8,084 nt of DNA from a bacterium (GCA_024231375.1 JAAEQP010000632.1:1-8084), one strand, 5' to 3'. Positions 1-6,230 are shown, counted from the first letter of the stretch. Translations and numbers: made by a program. The notes: a model not told the origin generated them from the sequence alone.

Positions 1-38
1 AAGGACAATAATGGGACGCAAGAGCTTGGCAGGCCGCG

Positions 39-105
39 AAAAGACCTGGGACAGTCCCGTCTGCGTCCGCCTGCGGCGGACTCCGCTTGGGACAGTCCCG
101 GTTTT
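39..105. repeat. Nested-hairpin repeat bounded by GGGACAGTCCC, copy A
   Basis: Two identical 11-nt interrupted palindromes, GGGACAGTCCC (48-58 and 89-99), flank a perfect 7-bp hairpin, GTCCGCC (65-71) and GGCGGAC (75-81) with a 3-nt loop. The outer parts also pair with small bulges: AAAAGACCTGGGAC (39-52) against GTCCCGGTTTT (95-105). Read on the minus strand, it shares its flanks with the repeat at 6166-6230: 16 of 17 nt on the left and 15 of 15 nt on the right. It lies about 90 bp beyond the stop codon of the minus-strand glycosyltransferase gene. In that direction it ends in TCTTTT, so it could also act as a weak terminator for the operon. The type is REP/BIME- or MITE-like; no transposase is present in the window. 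Confidence 0.75.
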
Positions 106-192
106 CCGCTTCTGTCCTTGTGGTATATGACTTGTTCAACTGCTTCACAGTGTGCATGTATCTCCGCCCAAAAGCAACCGCGAGACGGGTCA

Positions 193-1203
193 TCACGCCA
201 CGAACAGGTAGTCCACGGTTTCGCGGTAGCCACGGGGACCGAACCAGGCGCGGATATCGTCGCGGGCGCCGGGGGCACCGACGGCCACGATTCCGAAGGC
301 AGCGCCGGGCTCGGGGACGTCTTCGGGATCGACCACGCGAATGCCGTGGATGCTCTGGCCGACTTTGCGGGGATTGATGTCGACAACGAACTGGGGCGTT
401 CGTTCATCCCATTCGCGGAGCCAGCGTTTGCCCACCTCGCCGGCGCCCCATTGGTAGAAGGGTCGGCCCTCAGCCAGAGGGCCCGCGAACAGGTAGTGGC
501 GCTTGGCGCGGCGGAAGGACTCGGGACTGTACCGAGGGTCGTCCATGGAGAGACGGCCGGGCGTGTTGTGCCATTCGAGCAACACCTCGGGCACGTTGGC
601 GAGCCGTTCACCGGCGAGGTGCATGCGCAGGCAGAGGTCGTAGTCCTCGGGCCATCCTTGGTCGCGGTAGCCGCCGACCGCATCGAATGCGGCTTGCCGC
701 ATGAAGAACGCGGGGTGAGCGATGGGACATTCCACGAACATCTCGCGGGCCACGTCATCGGGCGATACGAGCCGGTTCAGCCACGTTTCGTACCTGAGAC
801 GCCCCTCCCCCACTTCGCCGGTCATGGCAACCCGGCATCCGCACAGAGCCACCTCGGGACTCTTCGCCAGGAAATCCAATTGTTTCGCCAGGCGTTGGGG
901 CCGGGCGATGTCGTCAGCGTCCATGCGCGCGATGAAGGCGCCTTGCGCGCGAGCGCACCCCTGCTGCAACGCGGACACGATACCCACGGGTTCCGATTCG
1001 ACGAGACGGACACGGGCGTCGTCAGCGGCGAGACGCGCCACGACAGCCGCGGAATCGTCCGTGGACCCGTCATCCACGACGATCAGCTCCCAATCCTCGA
1101 ACGTCTGTTGCTGGATGGATTCGATGGCCGGGGCCAAGGTGTTGCCGCCGCCGGATGCAGCGTTCCGGCAGGGCATTACAACGGATACGGTGGGCGTGGT
1201 CAT
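193..1203 (-). CDS. Family 2 glycosyltransferase with C-terminal Rossmann-like domain
   Basis: Predicted cytoplasmic 336-residue inverting glycosyltransferase (GT2, GT-A fold) that would move a sugar from a nucleotide-sugar to a glycan or lipid-linked acceptor; donor and acceptor cannot be told. The GT-A core covers about residues 5-215. It shows the opening SVVMPCRNA strand, VVDDGSTDD (42-50) for nucleotide binding, MDADD (94-98) as the metal-binding DxD region, and WPEDYDLCLR (184-193), where the acidic pair is the usual catalytic-base region. Residues about 245-336 form a second module, with QWGAGEVGKR (251-260), VVDINPRKVG and IVAVGAPGARDDI, resembling the nucleotide-binding domain appended to some bacterial GT2 and C-methyltransferase proteins. 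No signal peptide or membrane segment is seen. ATG at 1203 follows AAAGG by a few bases and lies 10 bp after the GH51 stop, so it is probably the last gene of a three-gene operon. Confidence 0.9.
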   Translation of the reverse strand: MTTPTVSVVMPCRNAASGGGNTLAPAIESIQQQTFEDWELIVVDDGSTDDSAAVVARLAADDARVRLVESEPVGIVSALQQGCARAQGAFIARMDADDIARPQRLAKQLDFLAKSPEVALCGCRVAMTGEVGEGRLRYETWLNRLVSPDDVAREMFVECPIAHPAFFMRQAAFDAVGGYRDQGWPEDYDLCLRMHLAGERLANVPEVLLEWHNTPGRLSMDDPRYSPESFRRAKRHYLFAGPLAEGRPFYQWGAGEVGKRWLREWDERTPQFVVDINPRKVGQSIHGIRVVDPEDVPEPGAAFGIVAVGAPGARDDIRAWFGPRGYRETVDYLFVA

Positions 1204-1213
1204 ACCTTTGGCC

Positions 1214-2710
1214 CTATTCGAGGGTGAGGCTCAAGCCGGTGAACGAATGCGCCGGGAACACGTGGACCAGACCGCCATCAACGGGTTCGAGCTTCAACCG
1301 TTTGGGCGCGATGGTCCGGGGCGCGTCGAACGTGTTTACGTCGCGCGGGTCGGCGGAGTGGAGCTGCTTGCCGGCCGCGGATTTCACCCGCGCGTCGCGC
1401 AAGTCGATGCGGGCTTCCACGTCCTGGTCGACGGTCTGGTTGGCGACGGTGACGAACACCTTCCGGCCACTCCGCGACACGCTGACATTGAGGGACGACG
1501 TGGCGTACTTGCGCGACATATTGACGGGATGGGTTTCGAATTCGGGCGAATCCACGTCGAAGGTCAGCGATTTCGCGCCCATATGGGGCCGCATCATGTC
1601 GAACACATGGTACGTAGGCGTGACGTACATGCGGTCGCCGTCCGTGTTGGCGATGCTCTGAAGCACGTTGATGGTCTGGGCGATGTTTGCCATGGTGACG
1701 CGATGGGCATAGCGGTTGAACAGATTCAGGGCCGCACCGGCGAACACGGCGTCGCGCAACGTGCTTTCCTGTTCTAGGCCGTTCGGCGTGACGGCGCTGG
1801 GATGCCACAAGCCCCACTCATCCACAATGATTCCGACGAACTTGTCAGGATAGAAGTAGCCGAGGACCTCGTCACTCATCTTGATATCGCGTTCGAGGGC
1901 GTGGAGATCGCCGAAGAGCGAATGGTATTCGTTGTCGGTGAACGCAGCGCCCGCGCCGCGCTTGAAGTAGCGATGGATCGAAAGATGGTCGATGAGGTCG
2001 GCGTGGACCATCTCCTGGCAGAAGTCGTGGTTCCAGTCCTTCACGAGGGCGTTGCCGTCGCACGGGCTGTATCCGCACGCAATGAGTTCGATGGACGGGT
2101 CCATGGCACGCAGATAGGTGGCGAACCGCACGTACTCTTTGGCGTAGTCGCCTGCACGGAACCGGCCGCCGCATCCCCAGTTCTCGTTGCCCACGCCCCA
2201 GTATTTCACGTTGTAGGGCGCATCGGCGCCATTGCTGGCGCGCATGCGGGACAGCGTCGATTCACCCGCAAAGTTGCAGTATTCGAGCCACGCGACGGCT
2301 TCGCGCGGCGATCCCGACCCGACGTTGAGGCAGATGTAGGGCTCGCATCCCACGGCCTGGCAGAACCGCATGAACTCGTCGGTGCCGAAGGTGTTGGGTT
2401 CGGACTGTTGCCACCACATGTTGACGGTCTGTGGACGCTTGTGCTGTGGGCCGATACCGTCGCGCCAGTGGTAGGCGTCGGCGAAACATCCGCCCGGCCA
2501 GCGAACCACGGGCGCGCGCAACTGTTTCAAGGCGGCGAGGGTGTCGAGCCGGAGCCCGTCCTTGTTCGGGATACGCGACTTCGGGCCGACCCAGATGCCT
2601 TCGTACACGCACCGTCCGAGATGCTCCGCGAAATGCCCGTAGATGTTGGGGTTGATGACGGCTTTGGGAAGGTCCGTCCAGACGCGGATGGTGGCGGCGG
2701 ACCCGCTCAT
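1214..2710 (-). CDS. Alpha-L-arabinofuranosidase, GH51
   Basis: Retaining exo-glycosidase predicted to release terminal alpha-L-arabinofuranosyl residues from arabinose-containing oligosaccharides (EC 3.2.1.55). The 498 residues match the usual GH51 length of about 500. The (beta/alpha)8 barrel shows the family hallmarks: NIYGHFAEHLGRCVYEGIW (22-40), RWPGGCFAD (70-78), GVGNENWGCGG (172-182) with E176 as likely acid/base, SIHRY (244-248), and IVDEWGLWH (295-303) with E298 as likely nucleophile. The last 100 or so residues are the beta-sandwich that follows the barrel. No signal peptide is present, so it should act in the cytoplasm on imported oligosaccharides. ATG at 2710 overlaps the previous gene's stop by 4 bp and has AAGGAGG 7 nt upstream, inside that gene, which points to translational coupling. 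Symbols abfA or arfA are used for such enzymes, but paralogues make assignment unsafe. Activity on other furanosides cannot be excluded. Confidence 0.95.
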   Translation of the reverse strand: MSGSAATIRVWTDLPKAVINPNIYGHFAEHLGRCVYEGIWVGPKSRIPNKDGLRLDTLAALKQLRAPVVRWPGGCFADAYHWRDGIGPQHKRPQTVNMWWQQSEPNTFGTDEFMRFCQAVGCEPYICLNVGSGSPREAVAWLEYCNFAGESTLSRMRASNGADAPYNVKYWGVGNENWGCGGRFRAGDYAKEYVRFATYLRAMDPSIELIACGYSPCDGNALVKDWNHDFCQEMVHADLIDHLSIHRYFKRGAGAAFTDNEYHSLFGDLHALERDIKMSDEVLGYFYPDKFVGIIVDEWGLWHPSAVTPNGLEQESTLRDAVFAGAALNLFNRYAHRVTMANIAQTINVLQSIANTDGDRMYVTPTYHVFDMMRPHMGAKSLTFDVDSPEFETHPVNMSRKYATSSLNVSVSRSGRKVFVTVANQTVDQDVEARIDLRDARVKSAAGKQLHSADPRDVNTFDAPRTIAPKRLKLEPVDGGLVHVFPAHSFTGLSLTLE

Positions 2711-3405
2711 ACCAACCCCTCCTTCGGATTGTCGTACTGGTCGAGGAAGGGAAACACGTGGCCGCTGATGAAGTTGCGGACCAGATTGATGTTGGCGCGG
2801 GCCGTGGCCAGGGATTCACGTGTGATTTGCTGCTTCGGGAAGATCCCTTTCACCTCAACGAACACCTCGTTCACGCTACGCTGATAGGACTCGATGGTGA
2901 CGTGGAGGTTGCCCGGTGCATCGGGGGTTTCGGGCAACACAAACCGCATCCCGCCCACGGACAGGGGTCGCGCGAAATGGGGCCCGATCCGGCCCGTCTG
3001 TTGGCACACGTGATCCAACAGAAAGACGCGCGCGTCCTCAAAATGCGTCAAGGCAAAGGTGGTGCGGATGGTGGCCGTCTGCATGGCCACCGGTCCGATG
3101 CCCAGTTGATTCATGGCGTGGTCGACGACCGTCTCCACCTTGTCCAAGAACCGGATCAGGGGGCTGTCGACCCATTCCTCGACCAAGGCCAGCCGGTCGG
3201 GCAGGAACACCGCCATCGACTGGGATTTGCCGCGCTTGGAATAGAACCGGGGCGGCGTGGGCGGTGAGAAATCGGTGCTCTCGTAGGCCACACCATTCAC
3301 CTGCGCCAGTTCGAAATACAGTTTCTGCAACCGCGGCGTGTCGTGCTGCGCGGGCGGATGCATGAGTTCCGTCGAGAAATGGATGGGCCGGTCTTCTTGC
3401 TGCAT
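2707..3405 (-). CDS. Conserved-looking hypothetical protein, first gene of the GH51/GT2 operon
   Basis: I do not recognise this 232-residue protein with confidence; it loosely resembles the uncharacterised TIGR04255-type proteins in size and in its aromatic helical C-terminus, but this is a guess. It is a soluble alpha/beta-type sequence without signal peptide, membrane segment or obvious catalytic motif. A basic/proline stretch (PPTPPRFYSKRGK, about residues 48-60) is followed by alternating hydrophobic strands, and a C-terminal segment reads NLVRNFISGHVFPFLDQYDNP. ATG at 3405 was chosen over the upstream TTG at 3471: a good promoter spans 3443-3471, so its transcript would start near 3435, after the TTG, and GGGAGG lies 13 nt before the ATG. 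The stop overlaps the GH51 ATG by 4 bp. Coding pattern and tight coupling support a real gene. A role in the same glycan pathway is inference from position only. Confidence 0.75.
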   Translation of the reverse strand: MQQEDRPIHFSTELMHPPAQHDTPRLQKLYFELAQVNGVAYESTDFSPPTPPRFYSKRGKSQSMAVFLPDRLALVEEWVDSPLIRFLDKVETVVDHAMNQLGIGPVAMQTATIRTTFALTHFEDARVFLLDHVCQQTGRIGPHFARPLSVGGMRFVLPETPDAPGNLHVTIESYQRSVNEVFVEVKGIFPKQQITRESLATARANINLVRNFISGHVFPFLDQYDNPKEGLV

Positions 3406-3442
3406 GGGGTACGCGTTTCCTCCCGTAGATTGACCAACCACG

Positions 3443-3471
3443 AGTATAGGACGCGATGGCGTCGCAAGCAA
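3443..3471 (-). promoter_or_regulatory. Sigma70-type promoter for the minus-strand operon
   Basis: Read on the minus strand, a -35 TTGCTT (3471-3466) and a -10 TATACT (3448-3443) are separated by exactly 17 bp. The predicted transcription start is near 3435, leaving a leader of about 30 nt before the ATG at 3405. This position rules out the upstream in-frame TTG as the main start codon. Confidence 0.6.
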
Positions 3472-3537
3472 CCGGACCCAGTTTGGGCGACCGTCAGTGT
3501 TCCGTTGAGAAAGGAGACGGTGAAGCCAGCGGCAGCG

Positions 3538-3571
3538 CCCTCTCCCGCCGGAAGAGGGTTGGGGTGAGGGG
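3538..3571. repeat. CCCTCTCCC...AGAGGGTTGGGGTGAGGGG hairpin repeat
   Basis: CCCTCT (3538-3543) pairs with AGAGGG (3553-3558) around a CCGCCGGA-like loop, followed by TTGGGGTGAGGGG. From general knowledge, near-identical phrases are dispersed repeats in many bacterial genomes and give the spurious peptide PHPNPLPAGEG when translated. It is extragenic here, which fits a REP-like element. No T-rich tail follows, so it is not called a terminator. Confidence 0.6.
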
Positions 3572-3578
3572 TTCCGTC

Positions 3579-3668
3579 GTCCCTAACGGGACTGTTCGGT
3601 AGGGGTGTGGGATCCCAGGATTTCGCTTCGCTCATCCTGGGCTATCTTCGGGCCGTCCCTGACGGGAC
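3579..3668. repeat. Composite repeat: GTCCCTRACGGGAC palindromes flanking a CCCAGGAT hairpin
   Basis: GTCCCTAACGGGAC (3579-3592) and GTCCCTGACGGGAC (3655-3668) differ at one base, and each is a 5-bp stem with a 4-nt loop. Between them an 8-bp perfect stem, CCCAGGAT (3614-3621) with ATCCTGGG (3634-3641), encloses a 12-nt loop containing GCTTCGCT. The layout (palindrome, hairpin, palindrome) resembles the repeats at 39-105 and 6166-6230, but the boxes are turned inside out and the unit is longer (90 bp). Confidence 0.65.
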
Positions 3669-3772
3669 TCAGGAGACCCGTGTGCATGGCCGATTCATCT
3701 CTCCGCCACATCCGGGGGCCACACCGCGAAGAGGATCATGGGGGTATTCTGGAACACACCCGTGCGTCCGCC

Positions 3773-3778
3773 TATACT
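3773..3778 (+). promoter_or_regulatory. Probable -10 element for the oxidoreductase gene
   Basis: TATACT, identical to the -10 of the divergent operon, lies 38 bp before the ATG at 3817. The -35 at the expected 17-bp distance is poor (TGGAAC, 3750-3755), so the promoter may be weak or activator-dependent. Both TATACT boxes in this intergenic region are preceded within a few bases by GCGTCC. Confidence 0.35.
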
Positions 3779-3816
3779 GCCCTGCACACAATCACCCATC
3801 GTTGAGGAGAGGCACC

Positions 3817-5235
3817 ATGGCTCACGATACGAATCGCACGCGGACAGAGAGAGGCGGTCTGGACCGGCGAGGGTTTCTTCGAGGAGCGGCGGCACTGGGC
3901 GCCGGGATCGCCGTGGCCGATGCGGCACACGCACGCGCCAAACTCGAACCGTGCGATCCGTACGCACCCAGGACTGGCCGGCTCCTGAAGGACGACGAAG
4001 TCCTCGGCATCGGCATGATCGGCGTCGGCGGCATGGGCACGGGCCATCTACGCGACCTCTTGACCCGCGAAAAGAACGGACAGAAGGTGCAGGTCCGTGC
4101 CGTGAGCGATGTGTACGAGCGGCGGAAGAAGCGCGCCACGAACATGACGAAAGAAATCGCGGGACGCACCATCGAGGCCTACGGGGACTACAAAGACCTC
4201 ATCGCGCGGGACGACATCCACGCGGTCGTCATCGCCACGCCGGACCATTGGCACGCACTGAATGCCATCCATGCGCTGGAAGCCGGGATGGACGTGTACT
4301 GCCAGAAGCCGGTGACCTTGACCGTCGAGGAATCGGTGGATGTGCGGGACGCGGTGTACCGGACGGGACGCGTGTTTCAGTGCGGTGCCCAGCGGTGCTC
4401 GGAAGATTGGTTCTGGCAGGCCCGCAAGTTCATCAAGCAAGGCGGCATCGGCAAAGTGGTCTGGGCCCAGGCCGACTACAGCCGAAACACGGGCAGTCCC
4501 GACGATCCGCAAGGCGGCGAATGGAACTGGCACATTGACGACGACGCAACTGACGACCCGGATGCCGGAATCTCACACATCGACTGGAAACAGTGGATCG
4601 GTCCCGCGAAGAAGAGGCCTTTCTCGAAATCTCGGTTCTTTCAGTTCCGCAAGTTCTGGGATTACTCAGGCGGTGTCGCCACGGACCTGCTGTACCACGT
4701 GCTGGCGCCGTTGACCATCGCCCTGGACGCCCAAGCCCCCGAAATGGCCACGGCGTCGGGCGGTATCTACGTGCAGCATGACGACCGGGAAGTGCCGGAC
4801 ACGTACATGTCCACGCTCGACTACCCCGACGATTACACGATTGTGTTGACGTCGTCCATGGCCAACCGCCAGGGGTTGCCCACGGTCATTCGTGGCCACC
4901 GGGCAACCATCGTGCCCCACGAGGGCGGGATGAAGGTGACCGCGGAGAAGGAATTCAAGGAGTGGTTCGCGAAGGAGTACGGCAAGGAAGAGATCATCAT
5001 TCCCTCGGAGCCGCGTCCCGGCCACATGGACAACTGGCTGGAATGCATCCGAACGCGCGAAACGCCCCACCTTGACGCCCAAACGGCCTACCGCGCCATG
5101 GCGGGCATCAAGATGGGCGTGGAAGCGTACCGGCAAGAGAAGGCCATATTCTGGGACAACGAGAAGGAACGCTACACGCGCAAACACCCGCGTCCGAAAC
5201 GCGACTCCTATTGGCCGTCCCGGCCGGAAGTGTAG
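3817..5235 (+). CDS. Tat-exported Gfo/Idh/MocA family oxidoreductase
   Basis: A 472-residue predicted NAD(P)-dependent sugar or sugar-alcohol oxidoreductase; the substrate cannot be read from sequence. The N-terminus is a twin-arginine signal: DRRGFLRG (16-23), a weakly hydrophobic Ala/Gly stretch, and an AHA cleavage site near residue 39, so the folded enzyme with bound cofactor is probably exported. The Rossmann domain begins with IGMIGVGGMG (65-74). AVVIATPDHWH (136-146) and CQKP (162-165) follow. The latter is the family's EKP motif with Gln in place of Glu but the catalytic Lys164 kept. The C-terminal alpha/beta domain contains GGVATDLLYHVLAPL, where the His is a candidate active-site residue. 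ATG at 3817 is preceded by AGGAG at 7 nt and by the promoter. In-frame sequence further upstream is repeat DNA and is rejected. Multiple Tat-type paralogues are typical of Planctomycetota-like and related saccharolytic bacteria. A terminator follows, so it looks monocistronic. Confidence 0.93.
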   Translation: MAHDTNRTRTERGGLDRRGFLRGAAALGAGIAVADAAHARAKLEPCDPYAPRTGRLLKDDEVLGIGMIGVGGMGTGHLRDLLTREKNGQKVQVRAVSDVYERRKKRATNMTKEIAGRTIEAYGDYKDLIARDDIHAVVIATPDHWHALNAIHALEAGMDVYCQKPVTLTVEESVDVRDAVYRTGRVFQCGAQRCSEDWFWQARKFIKQGGIGKVVWAQADYSRNTGSPDDPQGGEWNWHIDDDATDDPDAGISHIDWKQWIGPAKKRPFSKSRFFQFRKFWDYSGGVATDLLYHVLAPLTIALDAQAPEMATASGGIYVQHDDREVPDTYMSTLDYPDDYTIVLTSSMANRQGLPTVIRGHRATIVPHEGGMKVTAEKEFKEWFAKEYGKEEIIIPSEPRPGHMDNWLECIRTRETPHLDAQTAYRAMAGIKMGVEAYRQEKAIFWDNEKERYTRKHPRPKRDSYWPSRPEV

Positions 5236-5253
5236 TGAATGCTTGAGACTGGG

Positions 5254-5290
5254 CCGCCTGCCGGCGATGCACGTCCGGCAGGCGGTTTCG
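5254..5290 (+). terminator. Rho-independent-type terminator after the oxidoreductase gene
   Basis: A perfect 11-bp GC-rich stem, CCGCCTGCCGG (5254-5264) with CCGGCAGGCGG (5275-5285), has a 10-nt loop and is followed by TTTCG. It starts 18 bp after the stop codon. The T-run is short, but stem strength and position support termination. Confidence 0.7.
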
Positions 5291-5309
5291 CCTTGCGGGC
5301 GAGTTTGGT

Positions 5310-5331
5310 GGGAGCGTAGCTCAACGCTCCC
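5310..5331. repeat. GGGAGCGT hairpin (8-bp perfect inverted repeat)
   Basis: GGGAGCGT (5310-5317) and ACGCTCCC (5324-5331) enclose a 6-nt loop. It sits between the oxidoreductase terminator and the promoter of the HTH/cyclase gene, with no T-tract on either side. It is probably another dispersed extragenic palindrome, possibly a transcription barrier or an operator. Confidence 0.5.
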
Positions 5332-5356
5332 GTCACCGCGCTCAACCACCTCGTCA

Positions 5357-5385
5357 TTGACCCGCTGGGGGTTATGAATTACAGT
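5357..5385 (+). promoter_or_regulatory. Sigma70-type promoter for the HTH/cyclase-domain gene
   Basis: TTGACC (5357-5362) and TACAGT (5380-5385) are spaced by 17 bp, matching consensus at 5 of 6 and 4 of 6 positions. Transcription would begin near 5392, about 40 nt before the ATG at 5432. This also argues against the upstream in-frame GTG at 5384, which lies inside the -10. Confidence 0.55.
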
Positions 5386-5399
5386 GCAGGGGTGCGTAC

Positions 5400-5412
5400 G
5401 GTCTGACGGACC
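5400..5412. promoter_or_regulatory. Possible autoregulatory operator in the 5' leader
   Basis: GGTCTGACGGACC is a 13-bp imperfect palindrome (5 of 6 half-site pairs match) lying between the predicted transcription start and the ribosome binding site of an XRE-family gene. XRE regulators often bind such sites in their own promoters. The call rests only on symmetry and position. Confidence 0.25.
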
Positions 5413-5431
5413 CTGGGACGGAGGCAACCCG

Positions 5432-6202
5432 ATGCGGTTGGACGAACTGGGCGGCCGGATACGGTGGCAGCGCGAACGCCTGGGCCTGAAACAGCAGGAC
5501 GTGGCGAACGCGCTCCAGATCAGCCCTCAGGCGGTGTCGAAATGGGAACGCGGCGAGAACGCACCCGACATCGCGATGCTGGGGCCCTTGGCCAGAGTGC
5601 TCGGCGTGTCGGTGGACTGGTTGTTGAACGCCCACGCAGGCGGCCGGGACGTGCTGGAAGCCACCGTGTTTGTGTCGAGCGTGTCCGGGGCCTACGAGAG
5701 ATCCCTACAGATTGCGCCGCGGGAATTCGCGGCCTGGGCGAACGGGATGTTCACCCAGTTGACGGAAGCGGTGTTGCGGCATCAAGGCGTGCCCATCAAG
5801 TATATGGGCGACCAGTTTCTCGGGTTCTTTTCGGGACCGGGCCATCGCGAGCGCGCGTGCCAAGCGGCGTTCCTGGCACAGCGAATGGTGGCGGACGCGC
5901 TGAAGGTTGGCCTGAGTACCGGCGATGTGTACGTGGGTGCCGTGGGCCATCCCGACTACGGCGGCTCGGACATCATGGGCGAAGCGGTGAACCTGGCATT
6001 TCTCACCAAGGACTGGTGTGAGGCCGACGCGGGAAGTGGGATGGCAGCAACGCGGGCGACCGTGGAGGGATTGGAAGAGGCCTTCGAGACGGGGTCCGCG
6101 GAGGAAGTCCGGTTCAAGGGCATAGACCACCCCGTGTTGGTGTGTGAATTGCTACGGGAAACCAGCGAAACAGGGACTGTACCAAGCGGCGCGCTCGATT
6201 GA
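5432..6202 (+). CDS. XRE-type HTH regulator fused to a degenerate class III nucleotide cyclase domain
   Basis: A 256-residue two-domain protein. Residues 4-66 are a classical Cro/C1 (XRE) DNA-binding domain: LGLKQQDVANAL, recognition helix SPQAVSKWERGENAPD (31-46), then LARVLGVSVDWLLN. Residues 76-243 align with the adenylate/guanylate cyclase homology domain: TVFVSSVSGAY, IKYMGDQFLGFF (122-133), VGLSTGDVYVGAVGHPDY, SDIMGEAVNLA (179-189), and the terminal FKGIDHPVLVCEL. In my manual alignment K123, D127, D180 and N187 (base recognition, one metal ligand, transition state) are kept. The first metal Asp is Ser83 and the transition-state Arg is Leu191. Catalysis is therefore doubtful and ligand sensing is more likely. 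No membrane segment is seen. ATG at 5432 has GGAGG 7 nt upstream and begins exactly at the HTH, so the GTG at 5384 is rejected. The last codons and stop lie in repeat DNA. ahcY follows 113 bp downstream. Confidence 0.88.
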   Translation: MRLDELGGRIRWQRERLGLKQQDVANALQISPQAVSKWERGENAPDIAMLGPLARVLGVSVDWLLNAHAGGRDVLEATVFVSSVSGAYERSLQIAPREFAAWANGMFTQLTEAVLRHQGVPIKYMGDQFLGFFSGPGHRERACQAAFLAQRMVADALKVGLSTGDVYVGAVGHPDYGGSDIMGEAVNLAFLTKDWCEADAGSGMAATRATVEGLEEAFETGSAEEVRFKGIDHPVLVCELLRETSETGTVPSGALD

Positions 6203-6230
6203 GCGCGGAGACGGGACTGTCCCCGTTTCG
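6166..6230. repeat. Nested-hairpin repeat bounded by GGGACTGTCCC, copy B, overlapping a gene end
   Basis: The outer arms CGAAACAGGGAC (6166-6177) and GTCCCCGTTTCG (6219-6230) pair at 11 of 12 positions. The inner boxes are GGGACTGTACC (6173-6183) and GGGACTGTCCC (6213-6223). The central hairpin is CGCGCTC (6190-6196) with GAGCGCG (6201-6207) around a GATT loop. Flanks match the repeat at 39-105 on the opposite strand, but the central stem does not. The TGA stop of the HTH/cyclase gene (6200-6202) begins on the last base of that loop, so the repeat encodes the final dozen residues of the protein. Confidence 0.75.

Larger units (their letters stand above)
3472..3816. other. Divergent intergenic region rich in inverted repeats, no credible gene
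   Basis: About 345 bp between the minus-strand promoter and the oxidoreductase start codon. It contains, in order: unremarkable sequence (3472-3537), a CCCTCTCCC-type hairpin repeat (3538-3571), a composite of two GTCCCTRACGGGAC palindromes around a CCCAGGAT/ATCCTGGG hairpin (3579-3668), unremarkable sequence to about 3740, and a probable promoter -10 for the downstream gene (3773-3778). Open frames crossing it translate to low-complexity Pro/Arg/Gly text such as PHPNPLPAGEG, typical of spurious translation of this repeat class, so no gene is called. Confidence 0.7.

Noticed and set aside
11..130. 39-codon open frame at the left edge (starts MGRKSLAGREK)
   Set aside because: Most of it runs through the nested-hairpin repeat, and there is no convincing ribosome binding site or conserved feature.
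118..1227. 369-codon plus-strand open frame over the glycosyltransferase gene
   Set aside because: Antisense shadow: the minus strand carries intact GT2 motifs and a ribosome binding site, while the plus translation shows no family motif.
1802..2884. 360-codon plus-strand open frame over the GH51 gene
   Set aside because: Antisense shadow of GH51, which has its catalytic motifs on the minus strand.
3406..3471. TTG start giving a 22-residue longer first operon protein
   Set aside because: The TTG overlaps the -35 of a good promoter and would lie upstream of the predicted transcript start; it also lacks a ribosome binding site.
3607..3816. 70-codon N-terminal extension of the oxidoreductase
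   Set aside because: It translates repeat DNA and the promoter region. The ATG at 3817 has a proper ribosome binding site and starts right before a Tat signal.
5384..5431. GTG start extending the HTH/cyclase protein by 16 residues
   Set aside because: It falls in the predicted -10 box, and the GGAGG-preceded ATG at 5432 begins exactly at the HTH domain.
6219..6230. Repeat copy B as a standard intrinsic terminator for the regulator gene
   Set aside because: The 11-nt boxes have a 1-nt centre that cannot form a loop alone, and only a TTT run follows, so canonical termination is unlikely.
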